Below are positions 31,937-41,173 of a stretch of DNA of 64,000 nt, one piece after another (position 1 is the first letter of the stretch; each line of letters opens with the position of its first letter). The notes under the pieces were generated by a model. The model was not told the origin of the DNA and made no database searches. It worked only from the letters and a program-made list of their open reading frames with translations. The position numbers and the translations under genes were made by a program. Origin of the DNA: Brachycybe producta (taxonomy: Eukaryota > Arthropoda > Diplopoda > Playtdesmida > Andrognathidae); contig JAUPFP010000091.1 of assembly GCA_036925085.1 (NCBI GenBank), positions 62,001-126,000 of the forward strand, written 5' to 3'.

Positions 31937-31967
<31 letters not shown>

Positions 31968-32340
31968 TTACTATATAGCACGTTACATGTAAATTTTACA
32001 AAGCCCAGTTTAAATTATGTTTAGACAGTAGTTTAAACCACAAGTGGGGAAAACCTTGCCAACCCCGTAAATATTGGCAGTGTGATCGCAGCTTTAAGAG
32101 CCGCTTCTAGCAATACAAGTAAAAACTAACGAGTGAGGAAATAAGGAGGAGGAGGAAGATGAGGGAGCTTTAACAATTCCAATAGCAAAGTCCGTACTTT
32201 AAATCGAAAATCAATATTTGCGGACGCACCACAAAATTGGGATCCATGCACAAGTATAATAAGAAAAAAAGGTTGAGGAGGAAGAAGAATACATCCATCA
32301 AGTTGCAGTATATTCCAAACATGCAAGTTGATGATGAGCC
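31641..32340. other. Spacer with (TA)n at 31,939-31,964
   Basis: A short TA microsatellite and otherwise unremarkable AT-rich DNA. Short ORFs are not supported. Confidence 0.45.
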
Positions 32341-32342
32341 TG

Positions 32343-32425
<83 letters not shown>
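32341..32425. repeat. (TC)n microsatellite
   Basis: About 80 bp of nearly pure TC. It generates spurious SLSLSL and REREREN-type open frames on both strands. Confidence 0.95.
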
Positions 32426-32430
<5 letters not shown>

Positions 32431-32988
32431 CAAACTGTTGAACAGAGAAGAAACTTTTTTAACAAAAAAATAACAGATAAAAGAGGAGGGGATATAAGAA
32501 AGATGAAGGCAAACGAGAAGCCAAACGACGATTTGACAAGAAGAACCACGCATACATACACATAAACCAAAAAAAAAAAATAGACTCCCCACAAACCTCT
32601 CTTGCCATCCCCCTGTTACATATGCGTGTTTAAAGATGCAAACGATGAACTTTTATATCATCCATAATAATGACGAAAAATTCACCCACCAAAAAAAAAC
32701 CGCGCATCTTCAACGTCACCGTCTTCCTTCCTCTAAGAAAAATAATAGTCCGGAAGTTGCAACATTTTAAGAACTTTATGTTTTAAAACGTGTTTAAAAA
32801 AGTTTTGCGGACATTTTTTTTTAACTCTTATAGGGCGAGCGCAGACGACAATCAATCGGTGGCAGACAACGCCAGACAGTTTAGCTCAGTCAGAATGAAC
32901 GGTATGGTTTCTTACAGGGCAACGCATACGGCAGGATTAAAAGAAGAACTAACAAAAAAAAGATGGGACATCGACTCCAGTGTCGCCG
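32426..32988. other. Spacer leading to the 33-kb hairpin
   Basis: From about 32,833 (gggcgagcgcagacgac) the base composition changes to GC-richer. This may be the outer part of the inverted-repeat element whose centre is the hairpin at 32,989-33,085. Confidence 0.35.
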
Positions 32989-33085
32989 TGTACAGGTTCT
33001 CTATCCCACCGCCGACAATCGGGTCGGTGGGTGTCGTGTCAACACCCACCGACCCGATTGTCGGCGGTGAGATAGAGGACCTATA
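32989..33085. repeat. Long hairpin, about 47-bp arms
   Basis: The left arm starts gtgtacaggttctctatccc. It is matched by the right arm ending ggtcctatacac's complement, with about three mismatches and a 7-nt loop. The inner 30 bp (accgccgacaatcgggtcgg...) are perfect. The same DNA gives open frames on both strands because of the symmetry. Probably the core of a foldback transposon. Confidence 0.85.
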
Positions 33086-33626
33086 CACGGCCATGGTACA
33101 CGCACAATAACTACTAACTAGTCGGGTGGTATATACACATGTAGTGTTTACATAAGGTCAGAGGACAGTGCGCGATTGTGATTGCATGATGGCAGGCATT
33201 CACGCACAAGCACAATCACCGACAAACTGATGGTCATGTATGTGCACTTGCATTTTGTCGGCCTCGTCGGACATCTGGCAGACTGTCGGTCGTGTGCACT
33301 GACCTTACTACAGTCTTGTCCATCACTGACTGTTTGCCATCTGTGCTTGCACTTGACAAGCTCAATAACCAGAAAAATCAATTCAATTCAAGTCAGTATG
33401 CCTGCAATGAACTCGAGCATTGCTCCCGGTCATTTAGACAAAAATAATACATCATTGTTAAATTGAAATCGTCCTAACAATGAAAGAACTATCTACTAGA
33501 AGAGAATTCCATAGTCTAATTAGTAATAACATTTGGGAGAAAAAAAGACCAAAAATTTGTTCATTCCTGCATTTGTATATAGAACTAATGTGAGCTATAT
33601 ATCAGTACCTCAGAGGTAATCTGTGT
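33086..33626. other. Spacer with a possible decayed LINE-tail relic
   Basis: 33,470-33,560 (agagaattccatagtctaat, gggagaaaaaaagaccaaa) vaguely resembles the FPR-WNSL region of the LINE tails elsewhere, reversed. Weak. Confidence 0.3.
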
Positions 33627-34446
33627 TGTGACACCACCTGCACATGTGTCGGGCTTATACATGTGTGAGAGGTAACACCACACCTCCTTGAGCTTGGCCC
33701 CCTGGTGCCCAGACGGTGCTAAACAGGTGTCGCTAAAAAAGAAAGGGGTTTTCCGCCTGCGACACATGTAAGCAATGGAGGAAATTGTCTGTTTCCTCAG
33801 GGCCGGTGACACAAGATAAATCAAGATGATTTCGCCAGAATCATTTACATAATTCTGAGAAAAAGGTTCCAAATAAGGAAACATTTTGGGACCAGAGATC
33901 GCCATTGGTCAGTCCGACCTGTGGGCGACCCCTGGTCACTAGTGACGCCTCCCAAGGGCCGAAGTAACAAAACAGGCATGCGAGGTACTTTCTAGAAGAC
34001 AGAAGGCCAGAAGTGCAGAAAAGAGTTTCCTCCTCAACAGTCAATGCTCAAAAGAGTAAAAAATATTCTAAAAATTCGAAGTAGTCTTTGGACTTAGAAT
34101 CTTGGAGTCAGGTGGATCTCTTCACAGCAGAGTCCACAGTCCCCTCACAAGTCAACAGTATTGAATTTATCGCTATTATTATATCGCTTTTGAACTCGCT
34201 TGTAAAATAAATCAGTTATTTTTCAATTGGAAGAGTCTTTCTTTGGAACACCTCCGGGAGGTGTAGCGTTATCGTCCTCCCTTTAAAACTTAGGAACTAG
34301 GAAGACCAGTACAAAACGGAAACAAGGACATGCCTGGTAGCCTGGTTCCAACCCCTAGAACTGGCAGTGCAGCAAGAGGCCACACATCCAGGTCTACAAG
34401 CAGACCAGGATCACAAAAAAATACACACGATTTTTACATCTTATGA
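33627..34446 (+). mobile_element. LTR-C fragment 2: LTR plus start of gag
   Basis: Begins TGTGACACCACCTGCACATG. Block order is the same as 28,466-29,290. The gag-like start at 34,330 (MPGSLVPTPRTGSAARG, then SRSTSRPGS) runs to a stop near 34,446 after similarity is lost. No further retrotransposon genes follow. Confidence 0.65.
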
Positions 34447-34477
34447 ATCAGCTTGTCAAGTTCTATCAGCAGTAAAC

Positions 34478-34630
34478 AACAGGCAATTAGAAAACGGGAT
34501 GAACAAAAGTTCGCTCCGCTCTTTTTATGACAAACACAACTTCTAATTGGTTAGTTATGTAGTCTGATGTAACATGCTCAGCCCTTTTCAATGTCGAAGC
34601 ACACAACAAACCAATTAGAAGTTGCCGTTC
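34478..34630. mobile_element. IR2 inverted-repeat element, partial copy 2
   Basis: caggcaattagaaaacggga, gttcgctccgctctttttat, then aaaccaattagaagttgcc. The right half is lost. Confidence 0.55.
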
Positions 34631-35575
34631 ACAGTTGTACACATTGGCTGCTAGATGGTGGTCTATAATGTTAAGTCCTATTCCACAAACTTTCGAATGA
34701 CTTCCCTCTGTAAAATTTAGGTTTGGGGACTTAACATAGTTTACCTCTGAGGCACTGATAAGCATATGTTAAATATGTGTGCATATCTGATACATTTGTC
34801 AGCACGTTATCAATTGCACCCAAGCACTATTTGAAAGTTTTCCCTTTTACAACAAAAAACACCACATTGAAAACATAAAAATAACCAAAAAACAAGTTAC
34901 GAATTTTTGACCAATAGGTTTTTTTATGATTTAGAGACAGCAACGCCACCTTGATAAGTGCATTATCTTACTACTACCAAAAAATAAACTAATGATTTTT
35001 TTTGGGCCTCGACGCCATTTGTTCGTACAGAAAAAAGGCAGTGAGTTGCTTCTTTCCACCCACCCCACCCCATCCCCCATTTTTTTTTCTTCTCTCTCTT
35101 TTTTTTTAGTAAAAAGTCTATTGAATTTGCTATCTGAATTAATTATGCATATCGTTGTAAAAGTTTATGACAAAAGAAAAAGCTAGTAAAAAAAAGTAAG
35201 CAATAAATCTATGTATACATTGGTGTGGCGCTTCAACAAAAAAAAGTAATCTAAAAAATGGAAAAACCCATTCACTGACTGTTTGTACAATATATATACA
35301 ATATATGTAATGTATGTATATGTGTTTGAATGAAGAAGTCTATATCTTGAAGACAAGATAGAATAATAATGTATATAAGATACAATATAGAAAACCCATA
35401 TGTGTGTGTGTGCGTACGGTTGTGCGTTGCGTGCCATATGTGTACGTGTGCGTCACAACACACACACAATCGATGAAGCCGACTGTGGCATAAATAACAC
35501 ATTTATATTAACGCCAAGTTTTTTTTTTTCATTTTTACTTTGTGCATTAATAATTCGTTGGGTTTGCACTCTCTC

Positions 35576-35608
<33 letters not shown>

Positions 35609-36099
35609 TATGACTTGAATTCTCAGAAAATTTTTTTACACTGAATTTAAATAAGGATAAAGTTGAAGTTTTCTTCGTTTTCAAACATATGCTAAAATAT
35701 TTTAACATCATAAATATTTAAATATGCAAATTAAATAGTCAATTTGAAATCAATTTTCAAATTGTATTCTTAAATAGATGGGTTTTGGCAAAAAGGAACC
35801 CACATCGACATCGAATGATTGTAAATATAGTTCGGCATCAAATACGAATCATTACTCATTATAAATAAGTATTATAGACGTAGGTCATCAGACTCATCAT
35901 AAATTAATCAAACTTGCAAATATAGTCGGCATGTCGTCAAAACCGACCACGCGAGTCGACTACAGTAGTGTGAAAGTATTCATTATAGTAAGAATTGCTG
36001 ACAGAACTGCGAACAAAAAGTCGGCTCGTGTTGTCAGTTTTGGCGACAATCTGACTACTACATTTTGCAGTCGAACTCGATCATCCAAAGTGGATCCAT
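34631..36099. other. AT-rich spacer with (AAT)n at about 35,578-35,607
   Basis: An ATA/TA- and GT-rich low-complexity patch (35,285-35,470) and a trinucleotide repeat. 35,930-36,090 includes a short dispersed motif (gttttggcgacaatctgact, acattttgcagtcga) also seen near 19,580-19,685 and 56,890-56,980. No gene. Confidence 0.4.
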
Positions 36100-36790
36100 T
36101 TGAATTGGAAAAATTACTCTGCAAGCAGCCAACAAGGCCCTTGTGCCAGAGACAAAAGTCCAATTGCAGCATGCAAAATGCATTATCAAAACGCAAAGAT
36201 AATACAGTAAACCCAAAAGCAATTTTTGCTTAATTGCAATGTGTTTTGGCGCAGTTCAAATAATGCATTGTCAGAAAATTAAAGGTCGATTCAAATTTAT
36301 ACCGAACGTCACCTGTCATGGATTAACGTACCGTCACCATCACGTTACAATATTTTACAATGTATTTTATATGGTATCCGTTCACATTTACCGTCACAGA
36401 ACGTCAACATGATTTGACCGCGGACATTTTTCAAAAGAATGTTATGAAATAACCGTGACGGTCAAGTCACAGCCATTCATATGTATGACAAAACGTTAAT
36501 TGATGTGACACCCAAGGTACCCTCCATGACGGTGACGTGATGTATATTTGCATAGCATTAATCAAGAGCAAAATTGATGTGACGGTAGGTTCCGTGACCG
36601 TGACATTCCATGTAATGTGACTCAACCTTAAGAACTTCATAATACAAGTGCATTTTCCTGCATGAAATCCTCTCTGAGAGTTCCAGTGTCTTACCATTCT
36701 AGAAACAAATGACCAGTAACATGAATCTATCAGTGCGAGAAAATCTCCCCAATTTTATTAGATTGGTTACCCCTAACCAAGTATAAGAGT
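36100..36790 (-). repeat. Decayed LINE tail pieces around an ACCGTCAC-rich insertion
   Basis: 36,110-36,240 repeats the tail motif (ctctgcaagcagcc) and 36,660-36,790 the coding-tail relic (gagagttccagtgtcttacc, gaaaatctccccaatt), both as in 19,055-19,450. Between them about 36,290-36,640 is rich in accgtcac/gtgacggt in both orientations, probably another small inverted-repeat insertion. Confidence 0.45.
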
Positions 36791-37424
36791 AGGTTCATAC
36801 TCCAAACTTTGCTAAGATTCGCAAGCTTTGAAACTCCTAAAATATATAGAAAAATATACAAAACAACAGAACCCTTTCCCTTCTGGAAACAAAAAAGGTG
36901 TCAATTGTTCACCCCATTTCTGTATCCGTTTCATGATTGGTGCTTTGAGTTGCTAAGCTTTGAAAAGTTGAACAATTTCAAAGCTAGCTTCATGCTCTGT
37001 GGCGAAGACATAAACCTGATGCTCTGACGTCATTTTTGAAGCTTCGCAGGCTGCTTTGTTGCTTAGCTAGAGAATATAAACCAACCCTAACGCAACGTAC
37101 TGCTTACTTGAAGTTGGTTCAATCTAGGTTAGAAATTGTTTTAAGGGTTCAAATGCTAAGCTTTCTTCTTATCATTTTATCCCTCAATCCTAGTGTGACA
37201 AAAGTTAACCTGTAGAACCATTATAACTACATAATTTTCCAACCAATCCATCAACAAGTAGATCCATTTGTCCCCTTTTTATTTGAAAAAAATAACACAG
37301 ATTTGGTGCGTGTTGATATAATTTTATCCTCTAGGCCTGTTTCTCAATCAACTACTATTTCGGCATTTTATATATTATGCAAAACGAACTAGCGAAAATG
37401 ATGGGCATACATATTATAATATGT
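36791..37424. other. Non-coding spacer
   Basis: Nothing recognised. Confidence 0.4.
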
Positions 37425-37464
37425 TCGGAATAATATAGTTTGGAAAAGGCAATTCGGAGAATAG

Positions 37465-37551
<87 letters not shown>
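37425..37551. repeat. Left half of a small inverted-repeat element with (TA)n core
   Basis: agtttggaaaaggcaattcg-gagaatagagttta leads into (TA)n (37,468-37,551). The same unit occurs inverted at about 49,372-49,430. The gypsy and mariner elements sit between the halves, inside the TA tract. Confidence 0.75.
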
Positions 37552-38476
37552 TGTGACGGACCTTTTTCCACTAGTAGAATCTGCTCTTTTAGTTTAATAC
37601 GAGCGAGTTTGCACTCGTATTGATAGTGGTTGGCTAGGCCACTAATTCTACTGGCCCGGGAGGACTAGACCAATATAACGTCTATTTTATGTCCTCACTA
37701 GTCTCTGGCAAAAGACTTCACAGTCTTGAGGATCTTTAATCTCTGTATCTCTCGGACTTTCGTCCGTAAATCTGCCCTAAGAATCGTGTAAAAATATACT
37801 CACTTGTGCGTTGCAGGTTTGCACCTGTTGGGACCTTCTTGATGTATCCAAAATAGGTGAAGGCCTGCAAAATGACGAATTCACAATCACGGATTCCAAT
37901 ATCGAATAATTAACACCACAGATTGAGTTGAATATAAAAGATCTGTTTATTTTGTAGATAAACATAAAATTGGCGAACTGGTTTTGCACACACATAAAAA
38001 TATAACTTTGAGAAAAATAAAATAAAAGAAGAGAACCTTGCCAAAATCGGGCATAGGTTCGGTATATGACAAGAAGCTTAAAAAGCGTTTTTTGACATTA
38101 AAAATGTAACTCTTTATATACCCTGAGAATCCACAAGTCGGATTCTCAGGGCACAATTCGATCATTGGTTAGAACAATATTTTGGACCAAATGGACCAAT
38201 CAAAGGATTGATCCACTTGTCCAAAACCATGATTCATCTCCTGTTGTCACACATAGGTGACAACAGAAGAAATCAAAACAAAATCAAACTTAAAATGAAT
38301 AACATGAGGGGGGAACGAAAAGGTCAGATTGTTATCTCATCACATATGATATCTGGGTCACTTGGTACCAAAAGTACCGAGTGGCCCAGAAGCTAAATAA
38401 AGTACAGGGTGACGTTAAATCCAAAAAAAACGCAAACGCTAGAAAGCGAAAATTAGTGGCGGGCCCAAACATCTCA
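37552..38476 (-). repeat. 3' LTR of the gypsy element (LTR-A)
   Basis: On the element strand it runs from TGAGATGTTTGGGCCC to GGTCCGTCACA. A TATA box (TATATAAA, complement at 38,113-38,120) lies next to a perfect 12-bp inverted repeat (38,121-38,151). Two further hairpins are in U3 (around 38,240-38,265 and 38,355-38,392). Confidence 0.93.
38121..38151 (-). promoter_or_regulatory. 12-bp perfect inverted repeat abutting the LTR TATA box
   Basis: Arms CCCTGAGAATCC (38,121-38,132) and GGATTCTCAGGG (38,140-38,151) around a 7-nt loop, directly upstream of TATATAAA on the element strand. The same block exists in the other LTR (47,544-47,574) and, almost unchanged, in the much older LTR at about 21,466-21,497. 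Confidence 0.8.
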
Positions 38477-38490
38477 CTCCCCCCGACTAA
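38477..38490 (-). other. Polypurine tract
   Basis: On the element strand GTCGGGGGGAG directly precedes the 3' LTR, where second-strand priming is expected. A second G-rich block occurs about 65 bp upstream (cagtcggggggaggggga). Confidence 0.75.
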
Positions 38491-38749
38491 GCGGGAAGTA
38501 CCCTACTTCCCAAGACAATTTTCCCAAAAATCCCCCTCCCCCCGACTGGATCTAAATTAACGAAACCCAGGGGTATCACAGAAAGAAAAACGTTTCAAAA
38601 AAAAAATCAATATATAAATAATATTCGATTATTACAGCAATACACATTCTCTAGAAAAATAAATTGATTACATTTTGACTAGGAAATTATAATTTAATCA
38701 TTGCGCCAACTGGTCCGGCGATGATTCTGCTCCTTGTGGACATCCTTCT

Positions 38750-41173
38750 CTATGGTTCCGGTGATAGGTGGCCGCGTCGATCCCTCCTTCCGAACTCTCC
38801 TTCCGTCGTGGTCTCGTAGAGCCGCTCCAACGTCTCCAGCGGGACGACAGTCGACCGCTCCAAGGTGGCTAGTACGGTGGCCTCCACGAAGTCCAACATC
38901 CTGGTGGCGGAGTAGTTCCCCTCGATGGCCCTCGGCGAGTGGTGACGAAATCTTCGGTCCTGGTTCCGATCGGGAATCAGGGTGGCCAACATCGTCTCGG
39001 CGATGAGTTCTAGAGTCCTGGTGCGGGATTGCTCCCGAGTCCCAGGGTGGATTAGTTGAATCACATTTGATTCGTCGCTAGCGTGAAGTGCGACGACGGC
39101 GGGATATCCTGGCGTCTCTAAAACGACAGCGGTCCAGAGAACATCTCTCCTGGGTCGTGGCCGTTCGCTTGATATCTCCCTCCTACTGTTGAAGACTCCT
39201 AAATATCGGAGTGCATGTCGTCCTCCGCGTCTAGAAAATGAAACTAAACCATTATTAAGGAGACGTAACTGACGCTCCTGTTCCTCTTCTGGTGTCGTCT
39301 TTGAAGGCGACGGCGACTTAGGCTTTGCTGCTAGCTTAGGGATCGCTCCCTGAGGTGGCGCTTCTACTGGAATGGCAGGGTGTCCTCGGCATCCTCGAAA
39401 TTGTTCATCCCGACGAGCTTTTCGGCGGGCAGCGGACCCCTGACCTTTCGGTCGTCTCATATCCCTTGGTTGGTCCCTTGGCGGCGATCGGCGGTCGAAG
39501 TGGACTTCCCTTCTCTTGTTTCCCTCTCGGACGACAGTCGCTGTTGAATGTGGCCTGAAAGGGACAACAGGCGGTAGAGATGTAGACGATACTTCTCTTG
39601 GTGGTGCTGGGACCGAAATTGGTCCTGGTAGCACCAGCTTCCTCGTTAACTCCGGCCGGTATCCTCTCACGGTGGGCTCGTCCACTGTGGCCCAACTGTT
39701 GGCAGGAGATGCATCACGGACCGGTTTTCTGGTGGTCGGCAGTACGGTGCCGACTTCAGGGACTTCGATGGGTTTTTGGCCCCTCTTGACGCATTCTTCA
39801 TTTTGCTTAGCGATCCACTCTTTCATGGCTCGCTTATCTGCATTCCTCTCTCCTCGGGTGCGGCCCCGGCGATTTGAGGAGTACAACTCGGCTGGTACTC
39901 CCCCTTCGGCATCACTGCCGGGCGGCGTGTCCATTTCCTCTGGGGGTCGCGGGAACTGCTGTCTCGGGTCCTGGGCTGGTCCCATGTAGATGTCCGGTTC
40001 TGGATCACCTAACTGAGGAGGCGGAGATCTCATTAGAGGTAAAAAACGATTGACTAACTCATCCTCTGATTCGGGGCTCTTTCGCTTCTTGACAGAGTTG
40101 CCCGAATCATTCTTATCCTTGCTGGAAGTCGAGGCATTGCTGCCTAAAGGCTTTTCAGCCACGATGGCTGCTCCGGGCTTTAGGGCGGCGTCCTCGATTT
40201 CCATCACGTTGTCGTCATGATCACTTCCAAATAAGGCGGTGAAATTGAAGGAATCCTCGCTGCTAGATGATTTCCCTCCGAAAGAACGTGGCATCTTCTT
40301 CTTAAAAACAAACTTCTCGGCACTTGACACTTTAGAAAATCGCGAAACTTTACTTTCGCGTGCTTCTCTTTCAGAAGTGAATTTGAAAGTGGCGTCCAAA
40401 ATGGCGGCGGCATCCCCACGTGGTTCTAAAGGGTTGCCAAGTCTAATTTCCGGGTCAGAAGAGGCGGAGCTATTAGCTACTTCCGGTTTCTCTTCTTTTT
40501 CTCTTCTCTCAATTTCTCCCACCAGGCGGCGCTGCGCAAGGCGGAAAATTCGAATTTCAGCATCATTTGAAATTCTTTCTTGACTCTTTGGGTCTAATTT
40601 GGTCGTTTTAACGCCAAATTTCGCCCATCTTGGCGGTAAATTAGCTTTTGCGTAATTTTTCCTCTCTCCACCACGTGTTTGCACACGGGAATCCAATTGG
40701 ACTGGTTCTTTTGTAGCAGTTTTCTTTGGTCTCCCGCGTTTCTTTTTAGGTGGTTCCAGAGGAATTTCTGGAACTTCCTCTTCTTCTTTTTCAGAAGTTT
40801 CCGGATGAGTTTCTTGGCTGGCATCGGGGATAACTTCTTCTTCATGACGAACTTCTGGAGTACTTTCAACAGGTAAGTTGTCATCTGCTTCGTCGATAAT
40901 TTCTTCATCAGCGTCGGACTCTTCCTTGGCGCTGGTAGTTTCTTCAATGTCATCAGGTAAGTTTGTTTGAGGAGCCCTCAGGTCATTGGCCTCGAAATAG
41001 GGTCTCATTTGCTGAACATTGACGGTGTCTCTCATAGTCAGACCAGATCGAGTGCCGTACTCGATCTCGTAGACTAAATCGGTTATCTTCTTCGTGACAA
41101 GGCAGGGTTCTTTGTATGGCCAGATGAGTTTCTGAGCCATTCCTGGCTTTGGCACACGATCTCTTATCAACAC
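38750..41173 (-). CDS. Gypsy integrase C-terminal module and long AT-hook extension
   Basis: An 807-codon frame, open upstream to about 41,220, continues the polyprotein after an apparent frameshift from pol. Residues 1-55 are the integrase C-terminal region (KLIWPYKEPCLV, then YEIEYGTRSGLTMRDTV, MRPYF), which follows integrase cores in many gypsy elements. The remaining about 750 residues are far longer than the usual tail. An acidic stretch (EEEEVPEIPLEPP) is followed by KKKRGRPKKTATK, a canonical AT-hook, near residue 145. Then come Ser/Pro/Arg-rich disordered regions and a more structured end near residues 640-800 (RRDVLWTAVVLETPGYPAVV, LELIAETMLATLIPD). No transmembrane segment or signal peptide suggests an envelope protein. 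The function of the extension is unknown; chromatin or A/T-minor-groove tethering is an inference from the AT-hook. Confidence 0.75.
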   Translation of the reverse strand: MLIRDRVPKPGMAQKLIWPYKEPCLVTKKITDLVYEIEYGTRSGLTMRDTVNVQQMRPYFEANDLRAPQTNLPDDIEETTSAKEESDADEEIIDEADDNLPVESTPEVRHEEEVIPDASQETHPETSEKEEEEVPEIPLEPPKKKRGRPKKTATKEPVQLDSRVQTRGGERKNYAKANLPPRWAKFGVKTTKLDPKSQERISNDAEIRIFRLAQRRLVGEIERREKEEKPEVANSSASSDPEIRLGNPLEPRGDAAAILDATFKFTSEREARESKVSRFSKVSSAEKFVFKKKMPRSFGGKSSSSEDSFNFTALFGSDHDDNVMEIEDAALKPGAAIVAEKPLGSNASTSSKDKNDSGNSVKKRKSPESEDELVNRFLPLMRSPPPQLGDPEPDIYMGPAQDPRQQFPRPPEEMDTPPGSDAEGGVPAELYSSNRRGRTRGERNADKRAMKEWIAKQNEECVKRGQKPIEVPEVGTVLPTTRKPVRDASPANSWATVDEPTVRGYRPELTRKLVLPGPISVPAPPREVSSTSLPPVVPFRPHSTATVVREGNKRREVHFDRRSPPRDQPRDMRRPKGQGSAARRKARRDEQFRGCRGHPAIPVEAPPQGAIPKLAAKPKSPSPSKTTPEEEQERQLRLLNNGLVSFSRRGGRHALRYLGVFNSRREISSERPRPRRDVLWTAVVLETPGYPAVVALHASDESNVIQLIHPGTREQSRTRTLELIAETMLATLIPDRNQDRRFRHHSPRAIEGNYSATRMLDFVEATVLATLERSTVVPLETLERLYETTTEGEFGRRDRRGHLSPEP

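Noticed and set aside
32170..32592. 140-codon ORF with Arg/Glu run
   Set aside because: Translation of the (TC)n microsatellite.
37777..38165. 72-codon ORFs duplicated at 47,200-47,588
   Set aside because: They lie in the two LTRs and are identical only because the LTRs are; they overlap the LTR promoter region.
38750..41173. Envelope gene after pol
   Set aside because: The position would suit an env, but there is no signal peptide, transmembrane segment or cleavage motif, and the frame begins with the integrase tail.
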